Source: Acanthosoma haemorrhoidale (lineage: Eukaryota > Arthropoda > Insecta > Hemiptera > Acanthosomatidae). Taken from it: a DNA stretch of 64,000 nt. Below the pieces are notes generated by a model that saw nothing but the letters and a program-made list of their open reading frames with translations, was not told the origin of the DNA and did no database searches. The stretch spans positions 87,255,189 through 87,319,188 of the forward strand of contig OV884009.1 of assembly GCA_930367205.1 (NCBI GenBank), in the 5' to 3' direction. How positions within the stretch are numbered: the stretch's first letter is position 1; each line of letters begins with the position of its first letter. This document shows positions 11,961 through 25,084 of this stretch, one piece after another. Position numbers and translations under genes: made by a program.

Positions 11961-12940
11961 TCTGAGTATATCTGAGAAGTATTAGTCATTTATAAAATTA
12001 ACTACATGCTAATACAAAGGAGGAATCACAAGTCAAGAGAAATTAATAACTATATGCAGTATTTTTACTTACAAGTATTCATTACAGTCTTGAACTCGGA
12101 ATGTATCACCCCATCATAGTAAAAGAACCCTCAACATGAATAACTATTTCTTTAAATCTTATACAGGGACTTGTATCTTGTATGTGTCAAATCGCCTTCC
12201 TAAAGTAGCCTTTGATCCTCCCATCTAATCATTTCTATTTGGCCTTCCTTTAAACGATCACATCAATCTCGCTGGAGATTTGTGGTTAGATCCTATCACT
12301 AGCATCCTTCCCCTCACCACAGGTACATACCAGCGATATTTAAGGCAATCTGATATCATTCTCAAATCATGCAGTACCTCCCTATCCACTCATTGTCTTC
12401 CTTATCTTTACCATAAATTATTCTAGTCCCACCCTTTACTCCAAAGACCCTAGCCTACCCCAACGTCTATCCCCTTACCTCTGTCATCCTTCAATATCAT
12501 CTTCTTCAGCCCTCTTACCTGAGGCGCTATTTATTTCCCCCTTCTATCGATTCTATAATATATTTCCTGACCTTTAGGCTTCTGTGTATCCTAAATAAAC
12601 CCTCTCCCCTCAATTAATTTCTTCATTTATTTTACATCAAAAACCTCCAAGCCTGACTTACTCAAAAGATAGTAAGGAAAAGATTTATTCTAGCCAAGCG
12701 TCAAAAAGATAAGAATATTAATATATGTTTTATATCACTTGGAACCGATTTGTAATCATAGTTAAACATCGTTAGAAAATTTCCATTTGTAAATACAATT
12801 TTTATTCTCCCTGTTACATCCCTCCAAAGTCAACCAGGTTTCCAACCTGGTTATTTCACCGAATCAGTCAATCAAGAATCACCAACGACAAGCTCCAATG
12901 TGGTGTTTATATTTTAACAAAATAAAATACTGTTTATAAA
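11961..12940. other. Non-coding, pyrimidine-rich on the plus strand
   Basis: No recognised gene. About 12,170-12,620 is C/T-rich and includes an AATAAA at 12,594-12,599. It could be an untranslated region or old repeat, but no protein family is readable in six frames. Confidence 0.5.
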
Positions 12941-12944
12941 ATTA

Positions 12945-13455
12945 TTATTAAAACAGCTTTATTATGATAAAATTACAATCTGCCTAATTGGACAATAAGT
13001 AATTGTGATAAATTAACTCATTCATAACATATTTAAAATTTTTCATTTACTCGCTCATTCATACAGTATTTACACACATCCCAGAGACCTCCCAAATCCA
13101 CATGGTTGTCACCTCCCTCGCATGTGAGAGAGGAAGCGGAGTCTTGGGAAGTCCACCACGCCCCTCCGTCAGCCACGTCACCGGATACGAGCCAGCGGAG
13201 GTTGACCAAGAGCGCCACATACGCTCAGGACATGATTGGAGAAACTGGCTATTGCCAGGAATCCCACAGTTACGCATTTATAGCAGGTCACGAGGCCACT
13301 GCCGTTTTAGCTTCCGAGGAGGATTATAGAGATGAGTGGTGCAGTGCAATGGCTCCTGGGGGTTTCGGGAGGTTGGATAGGTTACTATGGAGTTTTATGA
13401 ACTTGGAAGGGATGAGTTCGAGAATGTAAGGTGTATTAAGATTGTTAGTTAATAA
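12945..13455 (-). mobile_element. Jk-A copy 2, 5'-truncated, minus strand
   Basis: Minus-strand copy of the Jk-A 3' end. The last residues of the reverse transcriptase (LNTPYILELIPSKFIKLHS, high-coordinate side near 13,450-13,390) are followed by the 3' untranslated blocks running down to about 12,950 (TTACTTATTG, GCAGATTGTAATTTTATCA). ORFs on both strands at 13,033-13,551 are shadows of this fragment. Flanking A/T-rich sequence hides any duplication. Confidence 0.82.
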
Positions 13456-16400
13456 AATAATTTGTTCTCCTTTCAAATTGTTCTTATCAAGTTTTAAACT
13501 ATCCCTTTTTAAAACAAGTTGCATTGATATTTTACCACCGTTTCTATCCACAACTCTTCATGTAACCACATCCCTGTTCATTCCCTGCCAATGTAGATGA
13601 TCTTTGATAATGATGAACGTATGATGATTGGAATCACAAGTGACCTCCAAAGGGTTTAGGCACATTATAATTGTTTTTGTGGACCCATCATCGTTCCGAC
13701 ATATTTCCTTTGAAAGATATCTTTTTCCTTAATTCATGCATTAGTTCCTTAATGCCCCATTTGACGCTTGTAAGCATTTTGTTGTATTCATTTTCAACTT
13801 TTAAAATGGTAATGGATAGCCACGTTAGTTAATTGGTAAATAGCAATTATTCGTTTTTGAACATATCGATCCAGATTGTATTGGTTTTTTTTACTCATAA
13901 TTAGACAGGATTAAATTTCATTTGTATCCTTTGTCCATCATCGTTGGATATTCATTATTTTTCAATTCAATACAACAATGTCTTCCTTTCACCAGTTATT
14001 CTTTTCTATTTTTTTAAAGTAAATCTCCCTAATATTTATATAGATAGATAAGGCTATTTGAAACTTTTTTTGGCAAGGAGTATCGAAAATGCGCTTCAAA
14101 CTTAATTTAATTGGACGTTCTACCATTTATATTAATAACTACGATCCGAGAATCTGAAAGTGGAACTTGACCGAAGGCTCCTCAGCCGGCGGAAGAAGAG
14201 GCGAAGGAAGGAAGCGGGAGCACGTGGAAGAGAGCGGGGTAGGCCATATCGATCCATCATTACTGCAAAGCTGCTCGGAACGGGTCAGGAGGGTTCACGC
14301 CACACCTCCCACCGTCTCTCCTTTGTACGCTTCTCTTGTCTGTGTTTACAATAGCATCAGGTAGAACTCAAGTTGAAAGTAAACATTCACATCAATTAGA
14401 TCTGCGAGCTCCCATTACCCTTTCCCGAGAAAAGGTTGCGTTCCCAGCCTTAGCGGCTAGTTGAAATTCATGAGATCCATTCCTTTCCAATCGAAAATCT
14501 CAACTTATTTCATTCCAAGAACAAGCAACCTCTCCTGCCTACTTTTTAATTGATAATTGGATCTGTAATGTAATGGAGCTCATGAGTGATGATGACATAG
14601 AGGTGGAGGACTGGTAAACGCCCCTCGGTGCAAGGAAAAAGAAGAAAGCTGTTCAGGACTGTGGGAGTAGAGGATTTTTGAGAATGGCAAAGGTCACCAA
14701 ACAAGATTGCTGCATGAGTAAGTATCAATCACAGTATAAACTTATTTAGCAGTTAATGTTAGAATTATGTTTCTATGCGGTAAATCTGCCGAGGTAGGAA
14801 CTGAAATTTTCTCATGTAACACAGAAACACGCACAGTATACGAATATATCAGGATTGAGCAATGATAACGGTCATGAAATTTATTACTTTATCAGAATGA
14901 GAACAAAAGTTTAACAAGATATTTTATAATACATATTATACGATTTTATATAATACAATCGCTTCAGCTCAAATCTAAATTATTCATTCTCATTAATAAC
15001 AACAGTACTTCTAAATAATACATGGGTTTATAATTTCAATGCGCGATGTGTGTGTCTCTTGTGGCAGTTGGACTGTCCAGGCTACCACTTGCTTGTACTA
15101 AACACTCATCAACATCTAATAACGATTATGTCAATAATTATTGTGATTAATCAAGGATGTGCAATAACTGGTAGCGTGTAAATTAATGGAACGAGATTTG
15201 CTTTTTACATGGCTGAGGAAAAGTGGACAATAGTAATCAGTAGATTTATACAAATAATTATAAATCATTGGTCGAGCTCATATGCCCAATGACCTGCCAA
15301 ACCTAATTAGTAGTAAAGTAAAGTAACGACTGGTTCGTTAAATTACATGTTTGCTAAAACATCGCAACTACAAAACGAGTAAATAAGGTCAATTAGAGGA
15401 ATAAGAGGAAAACTGTATACTGTTTTTATTTTAATTGTATATTATTTAATTGCCCGAAGCAGTACTGTTCTTGAAGCAATGTGAATTATTCACGTTTTGT
15501 CGTTTCAAGCTGAATTTTCCTTATGCAAAAAAACAGAAATATTGCATTACACGGGCAGTTGAAATATGTAAAGCTCTTCGTGCTAGCGGCTCACGTGCGT
15601 CAAGTCCCAGTTTCTAGGCCACTTCTATTAATTCATTACACGGCACGGGCCATTATTCACGTAATCCCTTACATAATGCACTGTGTGACTCAGGAACTTC
15701 GTCAAAGTGATCGCTTATCAGACCTCTGATGCATTTCCCTTGCGTTTCAACAATTATTTCATTTCTTCTTAAGTCATTTTTTTTCCTAAAAAGAAAGATC
15801 AAGTCGCTTTAAGTAATCATTTCAGATCTCAATACCACAAGATCGTTTATTATTCTAAAAAAAAAAAAATGACGACCTGATTTAATGTTTATCAATATAA
15901 ATATACAATGAGTAGTCTTTGAAAACCATTAAGAAATTTCCAGCTCACATAACATGAATCTAACCGTGCTTTCGGATTATGTACGGCACATTCTTTCCTT
16001 TTTCGAATATTACTAAAATTATATTATAAATTTATATAAAAGACCTCCTGATCCGAATATCTGACGCTGTTTTAAAGAATTTGATGACTAGGTACATACG
16101 GTAATGATCTTTAGTGAGGAAATAGTTTCTGTTTAACCTTACCATAACACGCTCTGCTGTGTTTAAAAACTATATATTATTACTAGCCAAATAAAATAGA
16201 TATTGACAGTGCTAGAATTAAAACTGGGGTCTTTTCTTTTTCTTTTTTGCTAATAATTCTTAGACCAGTGAGATTAGTAAATACAATTATTTAAATTATT
16301 AATTTATATATTATAAAGACAATATGTTCTAAAATTTTAAGAAAGCTAGAAACCAGACAGGAACACGCTAAATGTTTATTTAAAGTACCTGAGCATATAA

Positions 16401-19400
16401 AATAGTTTGATTTGTGAGTCTTTTTTTTCATAAGTGACCTCAGCCGTTAGTAAATATTATAAAACCTTCTAGTAATTCTTAAAAATGGCCATGAGATATT
16501 TCAACTTTAGAGCTATTTTTTGGAAATCGCTGTTCTAGATCTAGATTTAGAAACAGAAGAAAAATTATACACAATTTTTGTATAAGTTATTTATATGAAA
16601 TCGTCCATATAGTAGAAACAAAGTGTCTTTCAGTCATAAAACTCTTACCACAAAGTTTAAAATTAATCATATAGCAAGTTCCAACAGACAGTCACAGATG
16701 TTTTATAACTCGGTGAAAATAAGCTAATATGAAAACTCCCGCATTCCGGGTATCAGAAGTCATTAAAACATCTCCATTGACTGTTATTGTCAAAATAGAA
16801 GGGCTATGGTTATTATTGTGAATAGTTTAAAAAATTACATTTAAAAAGATGTATAATCTTGTCAGTTATAGATTACTTTATTGGACATCGTTAGTCCAAG
16901 TGCTGAACGAAGTCCTCATGTATAACTAAAGAAAACAAATCCAGAGGTAGGCAACCATCCCTCAAATAAAGTTATATTTGCTTTGCAGTTGTCTCAAGAA
17001 CTTCGATACACGTCTAGAAGAACAAGAGGGTTGGCAAACATTTTTAGTTAAGAGCCCAATAGTAAATATTTTAGTTTCTGCGGGCCATAGGCAAACTCAA
17101 TGTTCCTGTATATGTTTACATAAATAACCAGCAAAATAAATAAGTTCATTCAGATTTATGAACAAATATACTGTGATACCGTTAAACGGCGGGGATGGTG
17201 ACAACTTAGATAGTATAGGATAGATTTTAAAATAAACAGTGTATGTCCTATCTTTGTCAGGATGCAATACTGACAATTCTCACCCGAAGGGCAATAGTAT
17301 CCCCGTTAAAATAACAATAACAAAAATTATATTACAATTATTTTAAGTTCTACTGATTGAATGAATTAAATTGTTTTTTTCTTCAAAATATTTCTCTGTA
17401 TTGGGGTTCAAAATAAGTAATCTCTAGCAATGGATTACAAATGCTCATTTGTTAATTCTGACCTATAGTGAGATTTTACATATTTCTTCCTTTTCATTGC
17501 CCTTTCACACAAGTAGATAGGTAATGCCAAACGCAAACATCAATATCCATGAATATGATAAATTTCATCATTTGGAAGAAATTTATAGAATTCTCTCAAT
17601 TTCCTAATGTAATTTATGTTTTTTCATGTCAGCATCCTGCAGATTAATCACATCTAATTAAAGTTAAGAGTGGAGCTGATTGTTTGTACAGTCATATGGA
17701 TTTCGAAATACCGAAATGTGTTCAGCACATACACAAACGTCTAAAAAATACGTTGCTGGAACTCACAAAGTATATCCGTCAAAAAATTTTTATCCGTGAT
17801 AATAAACATTTTATTTCTTCGTTAAATTATTGGTGAAACAGTTTGACATGAATGATAAGTCTATCAATGGCAGTCATTAAAACCGTTTTTTACCGTGGTA
17901 TGAGTTTCACATGTAAGTATTGCTTTACATTATAATTTTATATTAAATCCGTTTGGCAATCCTATGAGATCTGCAGCAAAAACAGATTTCCAAAGGCATT
18001 TCAGGGTTCGATGGATTGTGAGGTGTGATTTATTCAAGTTCGAATCTGCTCTGAACTAAAATAAATCGCAATGACCACTACTGAGCCATTGAACTGCTAA
18101 GTAAGTTATGATGATTCAGACCTGAACCAGTCCCGTGACTGAAGTTCGTAGACAACTCAACTGGTTCAAATACATGGCAGATTCAAATATGGTCCTCAAA
18201 TATTTTTTGCAAACCAAAGACTTGGACATATTGTATTTAGTTTCAGAGTCTTTTAAACATGTATAACTAACTATCTTTGTTATATAGACCGCATAAACCA
18301 GTATCTTTTTTAAATACATATTTCCCGTTGCAAAGTTTTGACAGATCAAGTTTCCGCGGTAAATAACCTTTTTTTCAAAGCCTCGACATAATCAACATTA
18401 GTTGAGATCATATTGTAATGTTATATTATATAACAATTCGTTATTATATTGTTTGCTCATGTATCGGCACTAGATATTTGATTTCATTCTGTTAGATACT
18501 GTTGATAATGATACTTTTCACATACTGGTTTCATGTTTATTAGCATGCTGAATATGCTATTATATGATGTTTAATTATAATATCTATCCTGTTCGCATTT
18601 TAATCTCACAATGCCTATCTACATAAGGTAAATAATTGATTTCCATTCGCTTTTACCTGGCAGTTACATGAAAATTAAATACGGTGGGTGTTAACTTTTG
18701 AAAAAGTATGGTTCAGAATAATTATCTGTAACCATTATTTCCATTTTATTTTCAATATCCATTTAGTTTTAGATTCTATCGAATGGCGAGTTAATAAAAG
18801 TTGACTGGAAGCTTACGATGTATCATAGACCCTTACACAAAGTGATTGTACATTTAAGGAGCCTAGTTTTGTATTTGACTGTCAAAGTAAAAGGCTCTAC
18901 TTTCCTGTTTGTCTGTTAATTAAACGTACAAATGTCGCAGATTCGAAACTATTTAAGATTTAGGGTTTCGATATTTGTCCTGGTGTTTTGGGACACGAAA
19001 GAGACGGTATTGTATAAATCACTTCGAAAATATGGCAAAAAAAAAAAAACTATGCCTTCGGAACTCAATTTCCAACTAATTCGTCGCTCGCCAACTCCCC
19101 CAATCTTTAAATTTAGAATTAGACTTAGAATCTCCCTCCAATCCAACAATTCATAATGTATCATTTTTATGGTTCTCGTGTTTTATTTTTTCCAATCCCT
19201 GTTTTAATTTTACTCAAAAACCATTCACGCTTATCCCCCCCCCCCGGTAATAATTCATATATTTTCCTTATATTCCTGGTTACAATCGTTAGCAAACTGT
19301 CATATTGTGAATTAGTATTCATACATAGACACTTATTTCTATTGTTTTGTTATTCTTAGTGGACAATGTCAAATATATGTTCAAATATTACAATGAAGTA

Positions 19401-20340
19401 TTGAGAGCCAACAATGGAAATCGCTTTTACGTCATTAAAAATTTTAAAGATAGAAAGAAAATTTAGTTCGTAGTTGATATAGTCAATCTAGAAGCTGTTT
19501 AGAAACAACGGGGGGAAATGTGACCATAGAACTCATCCTGACGTCAACTATTAAGTATTCATTTTGTAATTATAACCCATAAATACCTCAACATTAGTTC
19601 CATTTTATTAATCAGATGAGTTCTCAGAACACATCAGCTGCGAATTAAATATTGACAGTTAACATTTCATTGATTCTCAAATTAATAAATAATGCTTTTA
19701 CCGAAAAAAAACTGTGAATTTAGAAGTCTTGACGATCTCAAAATTTTGGCGAATTACTTAGTATACCCAAGGTTTTTAATTGGATTTTCTCCAGGAGCCT
19801 CTACTAGTTTTTAATCACGGAGTAATTTATTGATGATTCTTCATTATTTGGTGTTGATTTTAGTTTTAGCATCATTGAAGCATGAAACAAAACCTCCGCA
19901 CAAAATATTACATCTCTACGTAAAACACGAGTTGAGTTAAAGTTGCGTTTTAATGCCATTTTGTAATTATACTATCTATAAATTACATATTGTTAAAAGG
20001 TCACTTAATAATGTTATATACAGATTGTATTTGTCATGTCTTCCCAATTTGAAATGAGACATCCATTTAAAATTTCACGTGTCCAGCATGAACACAGACC
20101 TTAAGAAGACCAAACCAGATAGACAGGTATACTGAATCTTTGGTGAAAACCATAAATGGATTGGAAAAACCAACAGAACCCTAAAAAAAAGAAAAAGATA
20201 GACAGTTTTATTACAAGACATTAAACTTTATTAGTCTCTTAACTAGGATTAATGTGTTTAAAAAAAAAATTATCTATCAATTTTTTGTATAGTGAATAGA
20301 AAAAAACAAAATATATGTAATTGTTGATACATGTTGAATA
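13456..20340. other. Long AT-rich non-coding stretch
   Basis: No supported gene, RNA or transposon in about 6.9 kb. A GC-richer island at 14,160-14,365 encodes basic, low-complexity frames on the plus strand (SRRKKRRRKE-type) with no family match. At 14,584-14,715 a frame rich in D/E then K, interrupted by one stop, runs into a good splice-donor-like GTAAGT at 14,718. Other ORFs (68 codons at 15,523-15,729; 77 codons at 18,116-18,349, minus; about 70 codons near 18,940-19,160) have AT-rich composition only. A C10 tract lies at about 19,236. Confidence 0.55.
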
Positions 20341-20369
20341 GTTCTAATGCGAAATCTAGTCAATACCAG

Positions 20370-20860
20370 CAATGTGGATGATATTTTTGGAGTGACTATG
20401 AGTTGAGGACCAGTGAATATTGGAGGGAGGAGCGATGGAATATTGGATGTAGCGGGGCAGGTGAAGTACACTGAATGGAAGTGGATGGCAGCATTCAAAC
20501 GAGGAACCCAGGAGGCAGAGCTGAATCAATTCGAGAAACCCAGGAGAGTTGAGAAAATCACTCAAACCACATAGAGAATTAACTGAAAACTGAAGCCCCA
20601 CCCTCTCCTTCCTCCGCTTGGGAATTGGCTAGTAATTTGATCTTTAAGCCATCGTCTTAACAATATGCCCTACCCTAGCGTTGGCCTTTGCAATTGTGAA
20701 CGCGTTATATCGCTCTCAAACCACTCCATCTTTTTACATTTGCTATAAACGATTCGCCTTACTACTTAATTTCCCACAGGGAGAAAGAGGTCTTACTACA
20801 AAAAAGGTAAACAGGAATCGTAATTCTTCAGTATAACTGCAATGCACTTTCGTAGAAATC
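20370..20860 (+). repeat. Dispersed repeat, copy 2 (pair with 2.8-3.09 kb)
   Basis: From about 20,545 this matches 2800-3090 in order: TGAAAACTGAAGCCCC, TTGGGAATTGGCTAGTAATT, TCTTAACAATATGCC, TTGCAATTGTGAACGC and AGAGGTCTTAC. The part at 20,390-20,415 (GAGTGACTATGAGTT) also shares 13 bases with the 160-bp unit at 58.6 and 59.8 kb, and a nearby GAACCCAGGAGGCAG resembles sequence just after the 58.6-kb copy. That second link is weak. No ORF is conserved between copies. Confidence 0.55.
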
Positions 20861-21590
20861 ACCCAATACATCTTAAATTTTAAACATATATTTCACGAAA
20901 CGTCTTAATTCAAAAAGAAAAGGAATTATTTGAAAAAACTGGGAGGTTGTGTCTGACTGAGATTATTGCCCCAGATGTTGAGTTCATCGATATTGAAGAA
21001 ATAAAGGATCCTTGCGACTTTGCAGCTTATAAAACTTTAATGGAATTAGTACACCTATGGTTGGATTTCATTTTTTGTCCACTAACCACGCTTTTGATTT
21101 TTGTTATTGGTGGAGTAGAACGGTAGTGAGGACCAATTTTAAGTTTTATACGCCATTAAGGTCTGTCCATTCTTGGAAGATCCATTTTTCTTCTCTCTTT
21201 TGTCTAGTTCTAGTCTTATAGACGATTTGTTGTCGTTCGTCCGTTAGGGAGGCCTTTGGTTCTTGTATCTACCAGTTATTAGCCCAGAGGTTATTTTATA
21301 GCTGTTCTAGCAGCTAATCCGTGAAAGAACTTTTTTGTACCGACCCTCGCTCTAATAACTCAATACTTTGAATTCGAAAACTTATTTCATTTCAGGGCAA
21401 AAATCTCTATTTAACATATGTCAGTATCAGCCTGTATCAGACACTCAAAAAATATATACGGAGCAGACAAGCTTATATTTTGTACCATTGGCCTAACAGC
21501 ACCGTTGATATGGTTAACAATAAATTTGATACAACGTAATGTCATATATATAACTCATACGCCTACAGATACAGGCTTTACTAGATCAAT
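20861..21590. other. Non-coding stretch
   Basis: No supported gene. AT-rich, with a moderately GC-richer part at 21,120-21,340 in which I recognise nothing. Confidence 0.5.
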
Positions 21591-22205
21591 TCGATATCAG
21601 TTTTTTAAGCTACATAGCATACAATGGTTGAGATCGTTTGATTTTCGGAGGTTTGCCTGTACCCCACAGTTCAAAGCCATTTATAAAGCCCAACACGTCT
21701 GTTTAAATCTTATCTGTTTGATGGTTCCAATTCAGTAATTTGTCTAGAAAGCATTGCTACCTCCATACTGTTGGGCACGGGAAGCCCTATCGAATTTAAA
21801 ATGACGGATGGACTCTCGTCGAAGAGTGAATGTGGAGTGTACGCATTTGCATTCATTGACTTTTATGTTCCATTGGTGGTTCCATCTGTTCTCTATTTTG
21901 GAGTTAGTCAAATCTTGCCAACGCCCGACAGGATATTATCCAATGAAATAGTACAGCGCATTTCTCGGGCTGGAACGCTTCATTTGAATGGTTTCCTTGA
22001 TCGTCTGTCAGTGGACGGCGTTTATGCTAGAGGTGGCTGTTCACAACTCAATATGTTCCACAACCCTTGTAATTTGCCGGTTCATCTCCCTGACTCAAAG
22101 CACCAACAGATTGGTGAGGCTTCTTGCATTGCATACTCTTGTGGTCACCGCCGTACTTCACGACAGCCCATTCTTGTCATTCCCTCCCGGACGTTAAAAA
22201 TTGCT
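21590..22205 (-). pseudogene. Jockey-type reverse transcriptase fragment
   Basis: Minus-strand remnant read from high to low coordinate: a degenerate QITRVVEHI after the usual HQFGFR position (about 22,110-22,050), then after a gap WNIKVNECKCVHSTFTLRRE at about 21,870-21,810, and further on LNRRVGLYK and GFELWGTGKPPKIKR near 21,700-21,620. These match the Jk-A blocks WRIKVNEAKCSHITFTL, LNRRFGQLYR and YGIELWGTAKKSNIKR, so it is a related but different Jockey lineage. The FADD palm region is lost and stops are frequent. The 150-codon plus-strand ORF over 21,771-22,223 is antisense to this pseudogene. Confidence 0.78.
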
Positions 22206-23985
22206 TTATTCCCTGGCTTTTGACAAAAAAAAAAATTGAAAACCATAATACTGTAAATCAAAAAAATGTCCTGCTCACTGGGCCACCGGGGGGGGGGTGA
22301 AAAAATAAATTGCTCACGTTTCACCAGAATTGGAACAGAACGTACAGAGGAAGGAATCTTCTTAAACTTAAACCAAATATTTATTGTAAAAAAACTCAGA
22401 GGTACCTATAAATAAATATGAATAGAGAGTAAGTAACACAGTGAATAAACTTTTCCAAGCCACCATCAAGTTAATATCGATGTATAACATAGTGAACGCA
22501 TTTGACAACCTTGTAAGAACGTCTCAGAACAGGTTCAAATATTGAATGCCCTCACAAACTCAATCTTATAAGTTTCTGTTTCTTACAACAGTCTCTTGGC
22601 CGTAATGCTTAAACCATTCCCAAAAGAACTGTTTTTACATATACTAAGTGTATTGGTCCTCTGTTATAAAATATTAATATTATATGCTGGCAATGCTCAC
22701 CGTTGAGCTATTGTTGACAAATATATTATACTTTACGGATCATATTTTTAAAATGTCCACCAAAGTTAAACCATTGATCCTACTTTGGACAATAATGCTA
22801 TTTACAATTGAAACACCTTGTTAAAATGTTTACACTCGTATGACTGTTCTGTCCATAACTGTTTATTATTTATTTTTTTTAAACCTTAATCGTCTTCAGT
22901 AGGGTAATAGGCCACTTCATACAACAACGGGAATTGTGAGAGTGGACGTTGCCTGAATAGTGGTCTTTAGTTGTATAAAAGTAAAATAACATTATTCAGA
23001 GACATGAGGCTGTACAGAATAACACGAATGCTAAGGAAAATATGGCCAAAGTACCAACAAGATTAATTGGTCATGTTTAGGACTTAGAGTGTAAATATAA
23101 TTTTCAATGGGCTTTTACGAAATGTTATTATTATTAAACTATTGGTCTATGTCAGTGTTTTTTTTGGGGGGGAGGGGTCGGCTCAGTTTGATGAAGGACG
23201 GTGATATCAAATTTTCCGTTCTATCGGATGCGCATCAAATACTGATAGATTAACGTGAATGGGTCACTAATTGAGGGAAAATTACACTTCAAAGTTAATT
23301 GAGGCAAAATACGCTAATTTTAACATCTATGTAGCGTACACATCAAAGAACTAGAGCAGAGCAAAGCTACTAGACACGAGATGAGGGTTCATTATCTGGC
23401 TATAATATATTAGCGTGATATGCTCAAATTATACTTATTATGAAAGCATCAAGTCAATTAATTAATATTCTGTAAAATTATAGTAAAATGTAACTGTACT
23501 ATTTTTTGAAATTTATTCCATTCATTTTCAGTTTGTCAAAATCGATGTTATGTTCAAAATATTTTATACGCTAGGTCAAAACTGAAGCTCTTTATTGTGA
23601 AAAGTCGTAATAATTTTCGTAAGCTTTTTCTATATGAATTTTTGGGATATGAGGACACATTAATTTCTGTATCCCTAACTTTTTAATACTATGAACAATT
23701 GGAACAAATCTGGTTGGGAGATTGGTTAAGTGTTCAACAAAACAGTGTTTCCATTTAGTGGTATTGATTGAAAGGGACAGGGCTGTTGTGAGTTAGGAGC
23801 TTAGTGGTGGTTATGGGATTTGCCTATTACTCAGCAATGCTCTCTCACTACACACGCATTAGGCGCGTAATGGGCTTAGCTACAGCCTCCTTTTTACCTG
23901 TTGTTCCCTGGGGTTAGCTCCCGTTTAAAACACACCTTTTGCTACTAACGGCCCGACAAGTTTTCCATTCACAAAAACAACGGAC
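22206..23985. other. AT-rich non-coding stretch
   Basis: No supported gene. Contains G-runs near 22,290 and 23,166. A GC-richer patch at 23,745-23,960 precedes the Jk-B fragment but does not read as its protein. Confidence 0.55.
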
Positions 23986-23989
23986 AAGA

Positions 23990-24545
23990 CAGAGTCTTCT
24001 TCATTTATTTTTGATTTTAGAAATCAGCTCACATCGTAAACACTATGAATCTCCATTTCTCTACTCATTTTAGTAATAGAATTGAAAAAGTACGACACAG
24101 GTCTTCAGGCAATCGCACTTGCTAACTTCACCCAACCTGTCGCTTCGTCTCAAACTGATGATCTATAATGTGCCCTCCGGCCAGCTCTGCTGTACGGTGC
24201 CCCGCTATTTACTCACTTGACTGACAATACAGCCAAATGTCTCCAACATTTCCAGAATGGGATCATGCGAAAAGTGGTCTGACATACCTCTTTCGAGAGG
24301 TTGAAGAACGCCGACCTGCACCCGTTGCTTGGTGTGCCGTCGGAGGGCGTGTTCATCCGCCGGAGACGCATCAAGTTTTTTGACTCGTTGCAGCACCTGA
24401 CAAACTCAGTGTTTAACACTATGACGCCACCACCCCTCCCGCATCGATGGCAACAGACTGTCGGGGATAAATTAGGTTAAGAATTAGTATGTAAGTTAGT
24501 TTTAAGTTTGATCAAAAAGGTGAGCCCCATCACCTTTATTAGTCA
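23990..24545 (+). pseudogene. Jk-B copy 1: Jockey-like reverse transcriptase C-terminus
   Basis: Plus-strand 3' part of a second Jockey-like family. Readable pieces: NLHFSTHFSNRIEKVRHR (motif region after YLG), RPALLYGAPLFTHLTDNTAK, LQHFQNGIMRKVV, HTSFERLKNADLH, RRRRIKFFDSLQHLTNSVFN and LPHRWQQ before a stop at about 24,478. The 3' untranslated part includes AAAAAGGTGAGCCCCATCACCT (24,515 on), shared with the 54.2-kb copy. Frameshifts lie upstream of 24,170 and there is a stop after MRKVV. Short minus-strand ORFs at 24,205-24,419 are shadows. Confidence 0.78.
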
Positions 24546-25080
24546 GTTTAGTCCAGTCACGTATAATGTGTATCATTATACTTGTTTATTCATTATATAA
24601 TTTTTATAAAATAACAAAACCTGTATATAGTGTAGCGATGCTACAGGAAATACAAAAATAATTTGTTAATAGATTCGCCTGAGGATCTATAATTATACAT
24701 AATTAACTGTAAATTTAAAGGGGCTATGAAAGAATAAAAAAAATTATGAAACGCCGAGGACTAAGCTTTCATTTCCTAGTACACGCAGGTGGCAATCGTA
24801 TTTCGTTTGAGTTTTCTACGACAGAGGTCAAAACGAGGTAATCGTTTGGAAACTATAAAGGTATATTCCACCACATTCAAGAACGTTCGTTAATGTTTTG
24901 GTTAACGGATGATGTTAGCCAAACTGCTAAGGTATCCGCAGATAAAAAGTATACAAATACAAAATCAACGTAAAAAAAAGCAAATTTCGTAGGTCTTAAC
25001 AAACCCACAATCTCAGGTTTGTCAAGTCATAGCACATAAGCTATTTACGAGTTTCTGCCGTCAAGAAAACAATGATATTT
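24546..25080. other. AT-rich non-coding stretch
   Basis: Follows the Jk-B copy 1 tail. No gene or repeat recognised. Confidence 0.5.
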
Positions 25081-25084
25081 TTCT

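Noticed and set aside
13033..13430. Five overlapping ORFs on both strands
   Set aside because: All lie within the reversed Jk-A 3' tail and have no independent coding signature.
18035..18060. GTTCGAATC-like sequence suggesting a tRNA T-arm
   Set aside because: No acceptor, D-arm or anticodon arm can be paired at the right distances upstream.
21771..22223. 150-codon plus-strand ORF, the longest frame apart from the Jk-A reverse transcriptase pieces
   Set aside because: The minus strand over the same interval reads as a Jockey reverse transcriptase (WNIKVNECK...FTLRRE), so this frame is an antisense shadow.
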